A program made the position numbers and the translations under genes. A stretch of 64,000 nt of DNA, taken from positions 1 to 64,000 of the forward strand of contig CAWHYW010000031.1 in NCBI GenBank assembly GCA_963833675.1, in the 5' to 3' direction. This DNA comes from DASQDN01 sp963833675 (GTDB lineage Bacteria > Acidobacteriota > Terriglobia > Bryobacterales > Bryobacteraceae). The notes beneath the pieces are model-generated. The model did no database searches. It was not told the origin of the DNA and worked only from the letters and a program-made list of their open reading frames with translations. How positions within the stretch are numbered: the stretch's first letter is position 1; each line of letters opens with the position of its first letter. This document shows positions 46,234 through 54,247 of this stretch, one piece after another.

Positions 46234-46608
46234 TAGAGTTCGTATGCGGCCTTCAAGCTCTCCACGTCGCCGGTCGGTACCAGCCGCAAGCGTCGATTCC
46301 GTTTGGCTAGTAGGGATGATGAAATACATCAGGCAGACAAGATCCCCACTGACTTTCCGCGAAGTCGAAGCGATAGACATCTTGAATCCGGGCATCGATG
46401 CGTACGCCGGGTTTGCGTGGGCGTTCTTTTGCTTCATTGACGCCAAACTCGGAGGGGTCCAGGCCAGTGACATCCCAGCCCTGCTGCTCCAGCAAAATTG
46501 AGTTGCGCCCCTGGCCCATGCGATGTCGAGTGCCTTTCCGGGCTTTAGGCTTCGGATCATCTCCACGAGAAAGGTGTCGGGCTTTGCAACCCGGTCACCG
46601 GCTTGCAA
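46234..46608 (-). pseudogene. Class I SAM methyltransferase remnant
   Basis: Two frames together read KPDTFLVEMIRSLKPGKALD, then GQGRNSILLEQQGWDVTGLD (motif I and acidic motif), then WGLVCLMYFIIPTS, and then jump to RLRLVPTGDVESLKAAYEL with a stop at 46234. The family normally has about 60 more residues between the last two parts, so there is a deletion as well as frame changes. It is not functional as read. Confidence 0.6.
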
Positions 46609-47031
46609 ATACAGGCATCAAAGTTTCACCGCCGTCCATTCGGGATTCCTCCACGGACCGCCTTTGCAGTTGCGCAGCCAAGGACTGAGCATCCGAAGCC
46701 GCATCCCATCGGCGACCAACTTTTTCTGGTATCCCGGAAACGCTTCAGTTTGATTGCCGAATGTAGGATGCCAGAGAAGGTGGCACCGCCAGTCAACGAA
46801 ACCAAAGCGACACTGTAATGCACAATTCTTGTCACGATAAGGGCCCAATTCCAATGTTTGGCCAGTGTTGTTGTCATCATCCTACGGCTGCCGTTCGGCC
46901 CGGTCCTCCTGCTTTTTTTTGCGATTACTCGCAGGTGATCACTGGTCGCCAGCACGTCCGGGAGTCGCAGAGAATCGGCCAAATGAATGTTCGTTGACCT
47001 CCTCGAGGTGGATCCTGGTTCTTTACGAGTA
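46609..47031. other. Stretch without a recognisable gene
   Basis: Between the methyltransferase and NhaA remnants, open frames on both strands are short and show no motif. One segment on the minus strand (VALVSLTGGATFSGILHS, near 46805-46860) is mildly hydrophobic and could be a decayed signal peptide. Confidence 0.4.
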
Positions 47032-47247
47032 TCAATGAGTGGACGCCTTGGCTGTCTCTGGGGAACTGGGCCTGGAAGATCCTGCAGGTGTCCGTTCTAG
47101 AATCACCGAACTGACGATTCCGGCACACAGAGAGGCTATTAGAACTCCTAACTTTGCCGCCGTGGCTTGCTCATTATTTGTGAGCCACGCCCGTTTCGGC
47201 AAAGAGACGAAAATATTTTCAATCCAATCTCCTCTTTGCCGCGTCAA
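47032..47247 (-). pseudogene. Fragment resembling the C-terminus of a NhaA-type Na+/H+ antiporter
   Basis: The minus-strand frame contains NNEQATAAKLGVLIASLCAG followed by IVSSVILERT. This matches the last membrane helix of NhaA proteins (AKLGVLxASxxAGxxGxxxLR). The remaining eleven helices are absent upstream, so only the gene end survives. The identification is from memory of the family. Confidence 0.45.
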
Positions 47248-47254
47248 ATAAACA

Positions 47255-47271
47255 TGCCGCCGGGGGCGGCA
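47255..47271. other. Strong 7-bp hairpin
   Basis: TGCCGCC-GGG-GGCGGCA forms a GC-rich perfect stem about 95 bases before the RRM gene start. There is no T-run after it in either direction. It may lie in the 5' leader of the RRM gene or be a terminator relic of the NhaA fragment. Confidence 0.4.
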
Positions 47272-47366
47272 CCTCTCGCGTCCTACCTTTAGCCCCTCAT
47301 TCGTGTCCGGCCAAGTTTAGCTCGCCAGTGAATACACCGCTGCTTTGGCAGCCAGGAGAAATTAGA

Positions 47367-47693
47367 TTGACAAATATATTCGTCGGCAACTTGTCCTTTG
47401 ACACGACCGATTCAGATTTACATGCCACATTCGGCACCTATGGCTCGGTGGAACGCGCGAGCGTGGTGCGCGACCGCGACAGCGGTCAGTCCCGCGGGTT
47501 CGGCTTCGTCGAAATGACTAACACCGCGGAAGCTACCCAGGCCATGACGGCTCTAAACGGTCAGGACCTGAACGGCCGGACGCTGAACGTCAACGAAGCC
47601 CGCCCGCGTGAGACAAACGGCGGCCGGCAAGGCGGCGGCTCCAACCGCAGCAACAGCGCCGGCAACGGGCGGCGTCGCGAAAGCCGCTGGTAA
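47367..47693 (+). CDS. RRM-type RNA-binding protein with Gly/Asn-rich tail
   Basis: The TTG start at 47367 has AGGAG nine bases before it; an ATG-less extension to 47328 is not needed. One RRM domain fills residues 1-80 with RNP2 (NIFVGNLSF) and RNP1 (SRGFGFVEM) intact. The tail NGGRQGGGSNRSNSAGNGRR is basic and glycine-rich. Such bacterial RRM proteins are RNA chaperones, often cold induced. It is monocistronic. Confidence 0.93.
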   Translation: MTNIFVGNLSFDTTDSDLHATFGTYGSVERASVVRDRDSGQSRGFGFVEMTNTAEATQAMTALNGQDLNGRTLNVNEARPRETNGGRQGGGSNRSNSAGNGRRRESRW

Positions 47694-48046
47694 CGGGCGG
47701 CAGAGCAGACACTTGGTTGTGTTCGCGTAACACACCCACGCCACATCACTCGGATGCCGCCCTGGCGCATCCGATTAATCGGCTTGCTTCTTCGCACGAA
47801 AAGGACGTCCGCATGCACTTGAAACTGGCCGGCTTCTCGAGGCGCGCCCGGAGGATTCACCCTCGGCAACAATTTTACTCACTGATGAGGAACTGAGTAT
47901 ACACGCGGCATCGAATCGGCAGCACAGCAGGACGCGGCAAAGCCGGCATTGCAATCACGTAGAGCCGCCTTGCTGCTGCCGCGAAAAGCCAAAACTACGT
48001 TGTCCCACAATCTACAATTGTCGCCCGTCCCTCGCAGGAGTAAGCT
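47694..48046 (+). other. Gene-free stretch
   Basis: I see no coding signal on either strand. Just after the RRM gene, TGTGTT-CGCGT-AACACA (47718-47734) can form a weak hairpin without a T-run. A good ribosome-binding site (GCAGGAG, just before 48047) belongs to the next small gene. Confidence 0.4.
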
Positions 48047-48217
48047 ATGAACGATCCCACGATTCAAACAGTTCCCTCGATGAGCAGGTGTGGCGCGAAT
48101 GGCTCCCAAAGAAAACTGCGCGAGCAACGCGCACCCCAGACGGCGAAAAATTGCAACTAGTCTTCTAGTGCGGCCCTGCTCGCTTTCGGCATCTTCTACC
48201 TGCGCACAACGGCCTGA
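48047..48217 (+). CDS. Small single-pass membrane protein (frameshifted)
   Basis: ATG 48047 follows GCAGGAG at ideal distance and reads MNDPTIQTVP. In other frames the reading continues LDEQVWREWLPKKTARATR, then AALLAFGIFYLRTTA with a stop at 48215. Joined, this is about 56 residues with one C-terminal TM helix. Two frame changes are needed. The next gene begins 2 bases after the stop, as in an operon. Confidence 0.45.
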
Positions 48218-48219
48218 AT

Positions 48220-48450
48220 ATGGAAACGACGAAACAACTTAGAGCTCGATTTGGCATCGCATTCAAGCGGTACTCGGCACAACACACAGCAATGCGGAGG
48301 ATGACGGCTGATGTGCCTGATAATGATGTGACGGCTTGGATCCACGACGTCAATGTGCAGTCGCGGCTCGTTTGCGATGCCGAGCGCGACTACAAGGCTG
48401 TCCGGCTTGAGTATGCGAAACGTCTACTTTCCGGGCGTTTGGATGGCTGA
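48220..48450 (+). CDS. Small soluble protein of unknown function
   Basis: These 76 residues are mostly helical and charged: TTKQLRARFGIAFKRYSAQH, NDVTAWIHDVNVQSRL and AERDYKAVRLEYAKRLLSG. I do not recognise it. The close spacing to the small membrane protein (2 bases) and the exported protein (8 bases) supports a real gene in a three-gene operon. Confidence 0.55.
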   Translation: METTKQLRARFGIAFKRYSAQHTAMRRMTADVPDNDVTAWIHDVNVQSRLVCDAERDYKAVRLEYAKRLLSGRLDG

Positions 48451-48458
48451 ACGGATCA

Positions 48459-49187
48459 ATGCCTCTGAACGGATCAGTGCTGAAGTACTTGGCTCTCCTC
48501 GCAAGCACGTTCGCGATCTATCTCAGTGGAGAGGAGCGGGATCTGGCCGCGCTAATTGCCGCGGCCGAGAGCCGGCGCGACGCAAACGTTCGCGAGGTTC
48601 GCTCCATTCGCGAGTACGTCGTGCGCAACGCGCGGTGGCAAAGCGACGCAATCATGTATGCGACGATGATTACGTCTGCCGGCGGCAGCAAACGGTACGA
48701 GATTATACGCACTAACGCCGACGGGATGCGCAGGAATATACTTGTCAGGATTCTCGAAGGCGAAGTTGAAGCAGCGGCGAAACAGGATCGCGACGGCAAT
48801 GTCAATGAGACAAATTACGAGCTCCGGCCACAGTCTGCGAACGCGCAAGGTAAGCAGCCATGCCGCACTGTGACACTGGTGCCGAGGATACGAACGCGAT
48901 TCACGCTTGATGGCCACGGGTGCGTGGACATGTCAGACTTCGCGATGGTCCGGATGGAAGGCCGTACGGCGAAGCGCATATCCTTTCTCGTCGGCCGTGC
49001 GGACGTAGTTCAGGAGTTTCGGAAAATTGGAGAGTTCTGGTATTCTTCAACGAGCCGTTCGACGGCCGAAGTTCGGTTCTTAGGACGAACCGAGCTCATC
49101 ATCAAATACCTGAATTATTCGATCACATCCAAAACGGGCGCCGTTGTCACCGCGAATCTGGGACCGGAGAGATCGAGCGCGCCCTGA
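48459..49187 (+). CDS. Exported protein of unknown function, LolA-like shape
   Basis: The N-terminal hydrophobic segment (VLKYLALLASTFAIYLSG) is a likely signal peptide. The 242 residues then show a helix (LAALIAAAESRRDANVREVR), repeated beta strands (YVVRNARWQSDAIMYATMI; GGSKRYEIIRTNADGMRRNI), PRIRTRFTLDGHGCVDMSDF and a final FWYSSTSRSTAEVRFLGRTE. The half-barrel pattern is reminiscent of LolA/LolB-type proteins, but this is shape only. Confidence 0.6.
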   Translation: MPLNGSVLKYLALLASTFAIYLSGEERDLAALIAAAESRRDANVREVRSIREYVVRNARWQSDAIMYATMITSAGGSKRYEIIRTNADGMRRNILVRILEGEVEAAAKQDRDGNVNETNYELRPQSANAQGKQPCRTVTLVPRIRTRFTLDGHGCVDMSDFAMVRMEGRTAKRISFLVGRADVVQEFRKIGEFWYSSTSRSTAEVRFLGRTELIIKYLNYSITSKTGAVVTANLGPERSSAP

Positions 49188-49277
49188 TCAGTTGAGTCCG
49201 AGCGCCTCCGCGGCGAGATACAGGCGGTGACCGATGGCGCCTGCTTCAAGATGCACATAGTTCCGACACTCGAGGCC
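49188..49277 (-). pseudogene. C-terminal fragment of a nitroreductase (SagB-like)
   Basis: The minus strand reads GLECRNYVHLEAGAIGHRLY, then LAAEALGLN and a stop. This matches the 'YVHLEAGHxAQNLYLxAxALGL' helix near the flavin site of SagB-type nitroreductases. Nothing upstream continues the protein, so only a 30-residue piece remains. Confidence 0.5.
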
Positions 49278-49335
49278 GGGCGCGGAGAATTACGCCGACG
49301 AGCTTTTTAGCGCACCGGGTGATCGGCAACCCGCA

Positions 49336-49779
49336 TTAGCTTGGCAGGCTGATCATATCCAGCCAGAACGCCTTGATAAACTCCACAAATCGACCAAGCT
49401 CTTCCGGAGAGCTAGGCCGGTGGACACAACAATTAGCGTGTAACGAGTAGGCCGTCTGGACATCGCCGTCATCTGAGGTGGCCAGCACAATGATCGGGAT
49501 CCGCGCGAGATGCTGGTCCGCTTTGGCCAAAGTCAGCATCTCAAACCCACCGCCGTTTGCAAGTTTCATGTCCAGGAAGATCAGGATAGGGCGAGGAGCG
49601 CTCTTATATCGATCTTTTCGCAGCAGAAACTCAATTGCCTCCTCACCGTCCGCAACAAAGTAAAGCTGAGCGCGAATATTGCCTCGGTAAAACTGATCCT
49701 GCATCAAATCAGCGCCTTCACGGCTGCCATCAATGAGGAGAATGGATTGCGCCACCGGATCTACCCGTCGGGCCGTCAT
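49336..49779 (-). CDS. Single-domain receiver with altered active site
   Basis: This 147-residue Rcp1-like receiver keeps the phospho-acceptor D70 (IFLDMKLANGGG) and T101 (VLATS). It has only one acidic residue in the pair (D17-G18, ILLIDGSRE), and Arg replaces the conserved Lys (R121 in CVHRPSSP). It shares the LHANCxV motif with the next receiver, so the two are paralogues. It may be phosphorylated poorly or act without phosphate. Confidence 0.85.
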   Translation of the reverse strand: MTARRVDPVAQSILLIDGSREGADLMQDQFYRGNIRAQLYFVADGEEAIEFLLRKDRYKSAPRPILIFLDMKLANGGGFEMLTLAKADQHLARIPIIVLATSDDGDVQTAYSLHANCCVHRPSSPEELGRFVEFIKAFWLDMISLPS

Positions 49780-49928
49780 ACATCTCCTATTCTGGTTCTA
49801 AGTTTCGAAAAAGGACAGTCAGTCCTCAGAAATAACCAACATGTCTTTCAACAACTACGTTGTGCAGAGCGCATCCACTGCGCGTCGATCAGTGTGGCTA
49901 CTGGCGAAACCAGGTGGGTCCGGCCTGT

Positions 49929-50396
49929 TCAGTCGACGTCGGAGAACACCGGCTCTGCCGTCGGCCAGAGCGCCATGGCGAACCAGAACTCTTCGATTGA
50001 GCGAATCAGCCGGCAGAACTCGTCCAAGTCAGCCGGCTTCTGCACATAACAGTTCGCGTGCAAATCGTACACATTGTTTACGTCGATCTGCTCACGCGAG
50101 CTTGTCATTACGATGACGGGAATGCGTTTCAGGATGTGGTCCGACTTGATCTCAGCGAGAACCTCAAAGCCATCTTTCCGCGGCATATGCAGATCTAGGA
50201 AAATTAGATCCGGCCTCGGAGCGTTCTCGTGGGGGCGTACGCGTGTCAGGAAATCAAGTGCCTCCTGACCATCGTTGGCGCAGGTGACGCGGCTGTTTAC
50301 GCATGAGTCCCGCAAACACTTCTCCATTAGATAGGCTGATGGAGTGTCATCATCGACTACGAGAATTTGCACGGGCCGCTTCCATGAGGTCCCCAT
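49929..50396 (-). CDS. Single-domain response regulator (CheY-like, Rcp1 type)
   Basis: The ATG at 50396 has GGGGGAGAAC before it; the longer frame to 50564 is unlikely. The 155 residues have the full site: D15/D16, D68 (LIFLDLHMPRKDG), T98 (VIVMTSS) and K120 (YVQKPADL). There is no output domain. It is next to a paralogue with altered residues and upstream of the GH130 operon end. No kinase is adjacent. Confidence 0.9.
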   Translation of the reverse strand: MGTSWKRPVQILVVDDDTPSAYLMEKCLRDSCVNSRVTCANDGQEALDFLTRVRPHENAPRPDLIFLDLHMPRKDGFEVLAEIKSDHILKRIPVIVMTSSREQIDVNNVYDLHANCYVQKPADLDEFCRLIRSIEEFWFAMALWPTAEPVFSDVD

Positions 50397-50782
50397 GATT
50401 GTTCTCCCCCTTTCGAACTCAAGCAGGCAGGAGTGGGGAAATCGTGGGTAGCTGGCGGAAGGCAATCGCGGCGCGACCCCACGCTGAGTGCTACCTAAAA
50501 TTAGCACAGATCCCTCTGGCCTCGCAGGCTCTACCGTTGTGCTGGCGCAGATAGGAAAAGCCACGTCTCGCCCGCTCGCTCAAGACACCGAAGCTTACTG
50601 CGGGCCTGCACTCGACGAGCGCCTTCAATCCACACGTACTCACGCAATATTCGTCAGAGACGGCACGGGAGATCGTGGGTGATCACGCCAACACCGGAGG
50701 CTACATCACTTCGGATTGACTAAATGGAATACGCATAGGTCTCTCCTCGGATCCGATGTGAGATTAGTTCCTGCGACGACCC
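50397..50782. other. Gene-free stretch between receiver and GH130
   Basis: About 385 bases with no convincing open frame on either strand. It holds the promoter of the receiver gene (minus strand) and the end of the glycosidase operon transcript. I see no clear terminator hairpin with a T-run. Confidence 0.4.
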
Positions 50783-51718
50783 TCAAATAGCGGACCTGCT
50801 GTGTTGCAGACAGAGAGCTACCAAATCGGCTATAACGGCCTCGCCCACACACATGACCGTGTCGGCGCCGCCCCAATAGATTTTTGCCGTTCCGTCAGGC
50901 TCGGGTACGGCGCCGCAGGTGAAGACAACATTGTGGACATATCCAGTGACTTCCCAAGGATCTTCCGGCTGCAGAATCCAGGAGTCGCTCACTCCTAGGA
51001 CCTTCGCCGGGTTCTGGAGGTCATGTAGCGCAACGCCCAGGCGATAGACCGATCCGTCCATTGTTCGAAACACGCCGTGGTAGATCGAAAGCCATCCCTG
51101 CTCCGTTTTGATCGGCGGCGCTCCCGGGCCGACCTTCATTTCATCCCAGTGATAAGGTTCCGGCTTCATGACGAGTTGGGACTCGCCCCAGAAGCGCAGG
51201 TCGGGAGAATAGGAAATCCAGATCGACCAAGGCGCGATCTCGGAATGGGGCCGGTCAAGTCGCGCGTAGAGCCCGTCAAACTTCTCGGGGAAAATCACTG
51301 CATTTCGAGCGTCCGCCTGTGTGATAAGGGAGACACGCTCGATCTGAACAAAGTCTTGCGTTCTGGCGAGGGCAATCCTCACGCCATATCGCGAGTAGGC
51401 GCTGTAGGTGATGAGATACTCGCCTTCCACTCGGGTGACACGTGGGTCCTCGACACCGAATTCCTCGTATGTTCCGAAGCGGCTGTTTAGTTCAGGCTTT
51501 AGAAAGGGCTCCGGATCCGCGACGAAGCGGAATCCGTCGAAACTGCGTGCCAGCCCGATGATGGAACGTCCTGTTCGCAGGTGGGATCGGAACAGCATGA
51601 TGTATTCGTCCCCATGCTTGACCACGGCTGCATTATGAACCGTCTCGACTGGATAAGGGACCTCAGCCTTTGTAAGGATAGGGTTCCCGGAATAACGCTT
51701 CACGACGTCGTGCCTCAC
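50783..51718 (-). CDS. GH130-family glycoside phosphorylase (short form)
   Basis: This 311-residue five-bladed propeller is of the GH130 family, which phosphorolyses or hydrolyses beta-mannosides. Typical blocks are RYSGNPILTKAEVPYPVETV, FRSHLRTGRSIIGLARSFDG, the catalytic acid region GVEDPRVTRVEG and ISYSPDLRFWGESQLVM. The 3' end IYWGGADTVMCVGEAVI is typical. It is coupled to the upstream GT4 gene (ATGA at 51715). The linkage cleaved, beta-1,2 or beta-1,4 mannoside, is not evident. Confidence 0.92.
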   Translation of the reverse strand: MRHDVVKRYSGNPILTKAEVPYPVETVHNAAVVKHGDEYIMLFRSHLRTGRSIIGLARSFDGFRFVADPEPFLKPELNSRFGTYEEFGVEDPRVTRVEGEYLITYSAYSRYGVRIALARTQDFVQIERVSLITQADARNAVIFPEKFDGLYARLDRPHSEIAPWSIWISYSPDLRFWGESQLVMKPEPYHWDEMKVGPGAPPIKTEQGWLSIYHGVFRTMDGSVYRLGVALHDLQNPAKVLGVSDSWILQPEDPWEVTGYVHNVVFTCGAVPEPDGTAKIYWGGADTVMCVGEAVIADLVALCLQHSRSAI

Positions 51719-52758
51719 GCGCGTCTCCTTGATTCCAGATCAAAGATTGCGTCATAGACTCGTTCATATGCATCCACCATCGAGTCGATGGAGAAGTGTT
51801 GTTGGACGCGTTCCCGGCATGCCGCACTATCAATCGACGCAAGCTCTTGCAGTGCCTTCACCCCTTCGTTCACCGTGCTCACCAGGAATCCGGTTCGACC
51901 ATGCTCGATGACTTCACTGCAGGAGCCGCGATTCATCGCAATCACCGGCACACCGGCCGCGTTAGCCTCTGCGAGAACAAGTCCGAATCTCTCCGGGATG
52001 GTGTTCAAATGGAGCAGCCCGCGCGCCCGGGCAAACAGGTCATTCTTGCCCGGTACGTCCACCGGCCCGATGTATCGGATTTGCTGATTGAGATGTGGTT
52101 CCACCTGCTCCCGAAAGTAGATCGTGTCCTGGATGATCCCAGCGATCAGCAATGGCCACCCACTCAGCCGGGCGACTTCGATAGCTAGATGGACACCCTT
52201 ATCCGGGTGAATGCGGCCAAGAAAGATCAGGTGATCGCCGCGCAAGTGTTGAAGCGGGTACAACGAGAGATCGATTCCGTTGTAAACAGTTGCCAGGTAG
52301 TTGAGCCCCGGCATCCGATCCGAGTCGCTAACGGAAACGAAATATCCATCAGCATACTTCCGGTAAATCGGCAGGATTTGCGGGGACGAGAATCCATGGA
52401 TCGTCGTCACAACCGGCGTATTGACCAGTCGCGTATACGTCAACGCCATGAAGTCGTAATGGTTGTGGATCAGATCGAAATCGGCGGCGTGTTCGAACAC
52501 CTCTGAAATGTGACGATACTCGGCCACTTTTGGATCGATCGTACGGTCCTCTTCGTAACCCTGATCAACGACCGCGTGGAGGCGAGCGCGGGTCACGGAA
52601 TCGCCAGTGGCGAACAGCGTTACGTCCCAGCCGCGCGCGACCAGCCCCTCAGTGATATTGCTCGCGACAGTCTCCCAAGCGCCGTATTGCCGAGGCGGGG
52701 TTCGCCAGGCGACGGGCGACAGCACAGCTACTCTCTTCTTGCGATTCGCCATAGTCAT
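51715..52758 (-). CDS. GT4-family glycosyltransferase
   Basis: The 347 residues form a GT-B fold. The N-domain has VAVLSPVAWRTPPRQYGAWE and the acceptor-side HNHYDFMAL. The C-domain has LIFLGRIHPDKGVHLAIEVA, the nucleotide-sugar Glu motif PERFGLVLAEANAAGVPVIA and GSCSEVIEHGRTGFLV. It overlaps the long GH130 stop (TGATG at 52758) and the short GH130 start. The donor is probably GDP-mannose or another nucleotide sugar. Confidence 0.93.
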   Translation of the reverse strand: MTMANRKKRVAVLSPVAWRTPPRQYGAWETVASNITEGLVARGWDVTLFATGDSVTRARLHAVVDQGYEEDRTIDPKVAEYRHISEVFEHAADFDLIHNHYDFMALTYTRLVNTPVVTTIHGFSSPQILPIYRKYADGYFVSVSDSDRMPGLNYLATVYNGIDLSLYPLQHLRGDHLIFLGRIHPDKGVHLAIEVARLSGWPLLIAGIIQDTIYFREQVEPHLNQQIRYIGPVDVPGKNDLFARARGLLHLNTIPERFGLVLAEANAAGVPVIAMNRGSCSEVIEHGRTGFLVSTVNEGVKALQELASIDSAACRERVQQHFSIDSMVDAYERVYDAIFDLESRRRA

Positions 52759-54241
52759 CAGCCGTCCCCATAGTGCATCGCACTGAGAACATCATTGATG
52801 GAGACAGTTGCAAAACCTGTTGCGTGATCAGCCATAGCATAGGGAATAACCAACACCCCGTCGTGAAGAAGGGCGCCGCAGGTGTAAACCACGTTCGGCA
52901 CGTAGCCTTCCCGTTCGCTCTGGGTAGGTTCAATTAAGGGCTCGCGCAGGCGGCCGATTACTTTGCGGGGATCATCGCGATCCAACAAGAAAGCGCCGAT
53001 GCAGTACCTTCGCAAAGGACCTACACCATGGCTGAGCACCAGCCAGCCAGCTTCTGTCTCAATGGGAGACCCGCAGTTGCCAAGCTGGACCAGTTCCCAC
53101 GGGAACGTGGGCTTGAGAAGAATTTCCCGGTCATTCCAGAAGTGGACGTTGTCGGAGAACATGAGATATATGCTCTCGTTGTCCTGGCGCGAAAGCATGG
53201 CATAGCGACCGTCAATTTTCCGTGGGAACAGGGCCATGCCCTTGTTCTGGGCGGCTGCGCCGTTCAGTGTGATGAAGCGGAATCGAAGGAAATCAGTTGT
53301 CTCGACGAGTTCCGGCATTACCACCTTGCCGTCGAAAGCAGTGAATGTGGCGTAGTAAATGTAACTGCCGTTGCCGTTATCGAAATGGACAAAGCGTGCA
53401 TCTTCGATGCCGTTTCGTTGTGAAGGTGTGGCCGGAAAAAGGATTCGCTCGGGAAGTTGCTGCGTCGGGCTGAAACTGGACTTCGTAGTTGGACTTGGCC
53501 AGCATCCACATTCCCTCAGCTGCGGTCTGATCCTTCTGCAAAACGCCCTCAGACTGCCGCTCCTCATCCATCTCGAAATCGATGCTGCTTCGGAGCTCCT
53601 GAAGCGTGAACGGATCGCCCAGTCTGTTCACGACGCGGCGGGGGAATTCGTCAGTCAATCCTAGTTCAGCGAGTTTGCGCGTAAACAGTGACTTCTCATA
53701 CTCGGAATTGGGAATCTGGCAGGGCTCGGTTAGGAAGCCGGTTGGAGCGCATTACCTCGAGCCTTCCATCCGGATGGATAATCCCGGTTCGAAAAGTGAT
53801 CGATGAAATGTGACCTTCCCCCGTAGCGCGAAGGCTGAGAATGAATCGTAGAGCGCCATCCGGCAGGTCAGTTTGATCCGGGTGTGGCACTATCGACGGG
53901 TTGAAGAGGGCGGCCGATTCGAGAGAATACTCGGCGAGGAAATACGAGCCGATCAAGAGGCATCTTTGCTCGGAAAGTCGTACATCGGTCAACAGCATCT
54001 CGCGAACTTGCTCGAAGCGTTCCTGAAAACGCCTGTGGATCTGGTGATGTCGCGGGGAGAACTCTGTGGAGATTTGTTCCAGGAGGACGCCCACCGCTTC
54101 CTCCGGCAGTGTCATGATCCGGGCGATTATCCGGGCCACCCGCTGCGAGTCCCCCGGACTGAATGGTCGTAAGAGTACCCGTGACTGGTCCGGTTTGAGC
54201 ATCGTGCTCGTACGGCTGACGTGAATCGAGTTCGCGCTCAT
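52758..54241 (-). CDS. GH130-family glycoside phosphorylase (long form, two frameshifts)
   Basis: The N-terminal extension (RVLLRPFSPGDSQRVARIIA; REMLLTDVRLSEQRCLLIGS) is typical of the long GH130 group. After a break near 53700 it continues EYEKSLFTRKLAELGLTDEF, and after another near 53470 the propeller shows QRNGIEDARFVHFDNGNGSY, TFTAFDGKVVMPELVETTDF and MFSDNVHFWNDREILLKPT. The C-terminus has YTCGALLHDGVLVIPYAMAD. Rejoined it is about 494 residues. It starts six bases after the preceding GT gene. Confidence 0.88.
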
Positions 54242-54247
54242 GAAGGA

